Assembly: GCA_002439805.1 (NCBI GenBank)
Contig: DJPQ01000010.1
Coordinates: 1 to 8,499, forward strand
DNA: 8,499 nt
DNA from: Bacteroidales bacterium UBA6408
GTDB taxonomy: Bacteria; Bacteroidota; Bacteroidia; Bacteroidales; UBA932
Direction of reading: 5' to 3'
Made by a program: the position numbers and the translations under genes. Positions 6,799 to 8,499 of the stretch are shown here, one piece after another (position 1 is the first letter of the stretch; each line of letters opens with the position of its first letter). The notes under the pieces were generated by a model. That model did not search any database. It worked only from the letters and a program-made list of their open reading frames with translations, and had not been told where the DNA came from.

Positions 6799-6821
6799 CG
6801 GAAATTTCACTATTTTTGCAA
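6799..6821 (+). repeat. Right copy of an imperfect direct repeat flanking the restriction-modification pair
   Basis: This is the partner of 3951-3975, with 21 identical positions in a 25-column alignment made by eye. The right copy contains the ffh -7 box at its end; the corresponding left sequence reads TGATTTCTG, a degenerate version of that box. Confidence 0.45.
6811..6818 (+). promoter_or_regulatory. Candidate -7 box for ffh
   Basis: TATTTTTG matches TAnnTTTG exactly and sits 27 bases before the ffh ATG at 6846, giving a leader of about 20 bases. A purine-rich AGAAGG at 6835-6840 ends 5 bases before the ATG and may act as a ribosome binding site. The box lies downstream of the longer in-frame start at 6753, which argues against that start. 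Confidence 0.5.
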
Positions 6822-6845
6822 TCGCATTATAAAAAGAAGGCATAT

Positions 6846-8192
6846 ATGTTCGAAAATTTGTCAGACAAGCTTGAGAGGTCGTTCAAGATTCTCAAGGGCG
6901 AGGGTAAGATTACGGAAATAAACATAGCGGAGGCGCTCAAGGAAATCAGGAGGGCGCTGCTCGACGCGGACGTGAGCTACAAGACCGCGAAGGAATTCTG
7001 CGACAATGTCAAGGCCAAGGCTATAGGCCAGAACGTGCTCACGGCGGTGAAGCCGCAGCAGATGATCGTCAAGATCGTGCACGACGAGCTGGCCCGGCTG
7101 ATGGGAAGCGAGAGCAGCGACATCAATGTCAAGGGATCGCCGGCGGTGATTCTCGTTGCGGGTCTGAACGGTTCGGGAAAGACCACGTTCTGCGGAAAGC
7201 TGGCTCTGAACATCAGGAGCAAGAGGGGCATGAAGGTCATGCTCGCCGCCTGCGACACCTTCCGCCCTGCGGCAATAGACCAGCTGAAGGTGCTCGGAGA
7301 GCAGGTCGGAGTGCCTGTCTATTCCGAGGACGGGGTTCAGGACCCGATTGCGATTGCGAAGAACGCGATTGCAAAGGCGAAGAGCGAGGGATATTCGGTC
7401 GTAATCGTCGATACTGCGGGACGGCTTGCGGTCGATGAGGAGCTGATGAACGAGATTTCCGCGCTGCACGACGCCATAAAGCCGACGGAAACCCTCTTCG
7501 TGGTCGACTCCATGACAGGCCAGGACGCGGTGGCCACGGCAAAGGCGTTCAACGACAGGCTCGACTTCGACGGCGTTGTACTCACAAAACTTGACGGTGA
7601 CACCAGAGGCGGAGCCGCGCTCTCAATCAGGACCGTTGTCGGCAAGCCTATAAAGTTCGTCAGCACGGGCGAGAAGATGGAGGCGCTCGACCAGTTCCAT
7701 CCGGAGCGAATCGCGGACAGAATACTCGGGATGGGTGACGTCGTGTCCCTCGTGGAGAAGGCACAGGAACAGTTCGACGAGAAGCAGGCGCGCGAACTCA
7801 AGAAGAAGCTCGCCAAGGACCAGTTCACTCTTCAGGACTTCTACAACCAGATTCAGCAGATCAAGAAGATGGGCAACCTCAAGGACCTCGCTTCGATGAT
7901 TCCCGGTGTGGGCAAGGCGCTCAAGGACGTAGAGATCGACGACAATGCCTTCAAGGGTATCGAAGCTATCATCCTCTCGATGACTCCCAAGGAGCGTCAG
8001 CACCCCGAAGTGCTCAATCAGAGCCGCAAGAATCGCATTGCTAAGGGTTCGGGCACGAGCATTCAGGAGGTCAACCGCCTCGTGAAGCAGTTCGACCAGA
8101 CTCGCAAGATGATGAAGATGGTCACTGGCTCCAAGATGGGCAAGATGATGGCACGTATGCCTAAGATGCCTGGAATGCCCAAGATGCCGTAG
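6846..8192 (+). CDS. ffh: Signal recognition particle protein Ffh (SRP54 GTPase)
   Basis: The 448-residue product has the usual Ffh length when started at MFENLSDKLERSF (ATG 6846). The frame is open back to 6753, but that adds 31 residues not typical of Ffh and crosses the promoter. The N domain is roughly residues 1-90. The GTPase domain shows G1 GLNGSGKTTFCGK, the SRP-specific DTFRPAAIDQL, G3 DTAGR and G4 TKLDGDTRGG. The methionine-rich M domain includes SRKNRIAKGSG, the 4.5S RNA-binding segment, and ends in a repetitive Met/Lys/Pro tail (MPKMPGMPKMP). Ffh with 4.5S RNA binds signal sequences of nascent chains and docks with FtsY to deliver ribosomes to the membrane. All motifs are intact. 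It is followed by folD after 141 bases that contain a long inverted repeat. Confidence 0.98.
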   Translation: MFENLSDKLERSFKILKGEGKITEINIAEALKEIRRALLDADVSYKTAKEFCDNVKAKAIGQNVLTAVKPQQMIVKIVHDELARLMGSESSDINVKGSPAVILVAGLNGSGKTTFCGKLALNIRSKRGMKVMLAACDTFRPAAIDQLKVLGEQVGVPVYSEDGVQDPIAIAKNAIAKAKSEGYSVVIVDTAGRLAVDEELMNEISALHDAIKPTETLFVVDSMTGQDAVATAKAFNDRLDFDGVVLTKLDGDTRGGAALSIRTVVGKPIKFVSTGEKMEALDQFHPERIADRILGMGDVVSLVEKAQEQFDEKQARELKKKLAKDQFTLQDFYNQIQQIKKMGNLKDLASMIPGVGKALKDVEIDDNAFKGIEAIILSMTPKERQHPEVLNQSRKNRIAKGSGTSIQEVNRLVKQFDQTRKMMKMVTGSKMGKMMARMPKMPGMPKMP

Positions 8193-8333
8193 GGAGGAAA
8201 AGAGTTTTAAGTTTTTAGGTTATGAGGTTATAAAGTTACTTTGGCTGGCTCGAGCCTGTCTGAGGCTAACTTTATAACCTCATAACCTCAAAACTTAAAA
8301 CTCCCCTCCTAACCTTAAAACTCCAAACTAAAA
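8193..8333 (+). repeat. ffh-folD spacer holding a long near-perfect inverted repeat
   Basis: The arms at 8202-8238 and 8267-8303 pair over 37 bases with one mismatch (8216 against 8289). Outside them, GGAGG at 8193-8197 pairs with CCTCC at 8305-8309 across a small internal loop. The 28-base centre (8239-8266) contains the perfect palindrome GGCTCGAGCC (8247-8256). The left arm is made of related units: AGTTTTA, AGTTTTT, AGGTTATG, AGGTTATA, AAGTTA. A partial further unit follows as an 11-base direct repeat, CTTAAAACTCC, at 8294-8304 and 8314-8324. RNA from either strand could form a very stable hairpin. The plus-strand transcript has no T run after the stem, so it is not a standard intrinsic terminator. 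It could be a REP- or MITE-like extragenic element, an RNase III site, or an atypical ffh terminator. Confidence 0.9.
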
Positions 8334-8499
8334 ATGAGCACTCCCGTAATCATCGACGGCAAAGCAACAGCCGCCACAATCAAGCAAGAAATAGCCCAAG
8401 AAGTAGAACGCATCGTAGCGCAAGGCGGCAAGCGCCCCCATCTGGCAGCCGTACTCGTAGGCCACGATGGCGGAAGCGAGACGTATGTGAAGAACAAGG
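8334..8499 (+). CDS. folD: FolD, methylenetetrahydrofolate dehydrogenase/cyclohydrolase, N-terminal part (cut by window edge)
   Basis: From the ATG at 8334, 55 codons are open to the window edge. The translation VIIDGKATAATIKQEI, then LAAVLVGHDGGSETYVKNK, follows the N-terminal FolD pattern: (I/L)IDGK, AAVLVG, S-x-TYVxNK. The Tyr51-x3-Lys55 pair corresponds to the active-site Tyr and Lys of the family. FolD interconverts 5,10-methylenetetrahydrofolate and 10-formyltetrahydrofolate in the cytoplasm, using NADP in most bacteria. The codons here are noticeably A-rich (for example CAA, GAA, ACA) compared with ffh just upstream. No clear promoter of its own is visible apart from the inverted-repeat region, so it may be read from ffh if transcription passes the hairpin. 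Confidence 0.93.
   Translation, partial: MSTPVIIDGKATAATIKQEIAQEVERIVAQGGKRPHLAAVLVGHDGGSETYVKNK

Noticed and set aside
6753..6845. N-terminal extension of ffh from the ATG at 6753
   Set aside because: The added 31 residues do not resemble Ffh, and the extension would include the promoter. The ATG at 6846 gives the normal Ffh start.
6861..7469. Minus-strand open frame of 202 codons inside ffh
   Set aside because: It lies entirely within ffh, whose motifs are unambiguous, and its translation is low-complexity Arg/Leu-rich sequence.
8237..8243. TACTTTG in the inverted-repeat region as a folD -7 box
   Set aside because: It has one base instead of two between TA and TTTG, and no -33 element fits, so it is not supported as a promoter.
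8193..8310. The ffh-folD inverted repeat as a simple Rho-independent terminator
   Set aside because: The stem is AT-rich and 37 bases long, and no T run follows it on the plus strand. It may still stop transcription, but it does not fit the standard form.

Overview
This window looks like a chromosomal segment from a member of the Bacteroidota, most likely order Bacteroidales. Several signs agree: promoters of the TAnnTTTG (-7) type, start codons with little or no Shine-Dalgarno sequence, a GSCFA-domain protein, a seven-helix membrane AraC-type regulator, and the ffh-folD gene order. I cannot name the genus.

Layout. At 1-227 (minus) lies the start of a lipoprotein with the NDVHG motif of 5'-nucleotidase-type metallophosphatases; it runs off the left edge. 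Upstream of it on the same strand, at 312-1481, is an exported protein that looks like an outer-membrane beta-barrel. A 201-base divergent spacer follows, then a plus-strand GSCFA-domain gene (1683-2708). That gene meets a minus-strand gene for a 7-TM AraC-type regulator (2716-3882) head to head, with only 7 bases between them. Next is a minus-strand type II restriction-modification pair: a Sau3AI/MutH-like endonuclease (5334-6752) and an overlapping C5-cytosine methyltransferase (3977-5344). Finally, plus-strand ffh (6846-8192), the signal recognition particle GTPase, is followed by the start of folD (8334 to the right edge). A long inverted repeat sits between ffh and folD.

How the genes relate. 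The restriction-modification pair forms one functional unit: the nuclease cuts unmodified DNA and the methyltransferase protects the host. By similarity to Sau3AI the target is probably GATC. The pair is poorer in G+C where sampled than the housekeeping genes beside it, and it sits between the AraC gene and ffh. Both of its edges carry a similar stretch of about 24 bases (3951-3975 and 6799-6821), which suggests that the pair arrived as a cassette in a formerly shared AraC/ffh divergent promoter region. The other genes look like ordinary Bacteroidales genes.

The most unusual non-coding structure is the 37-base-arm inverted repeat at 8202-8303, with one mismatch, built from degenerate AGGTTATG-like units. 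I see no tRNA, rRNA, CRISPR array or transposase gene. No clearly unknown multi-gene system is visible; the restriction-modification pair is the only defence system present.
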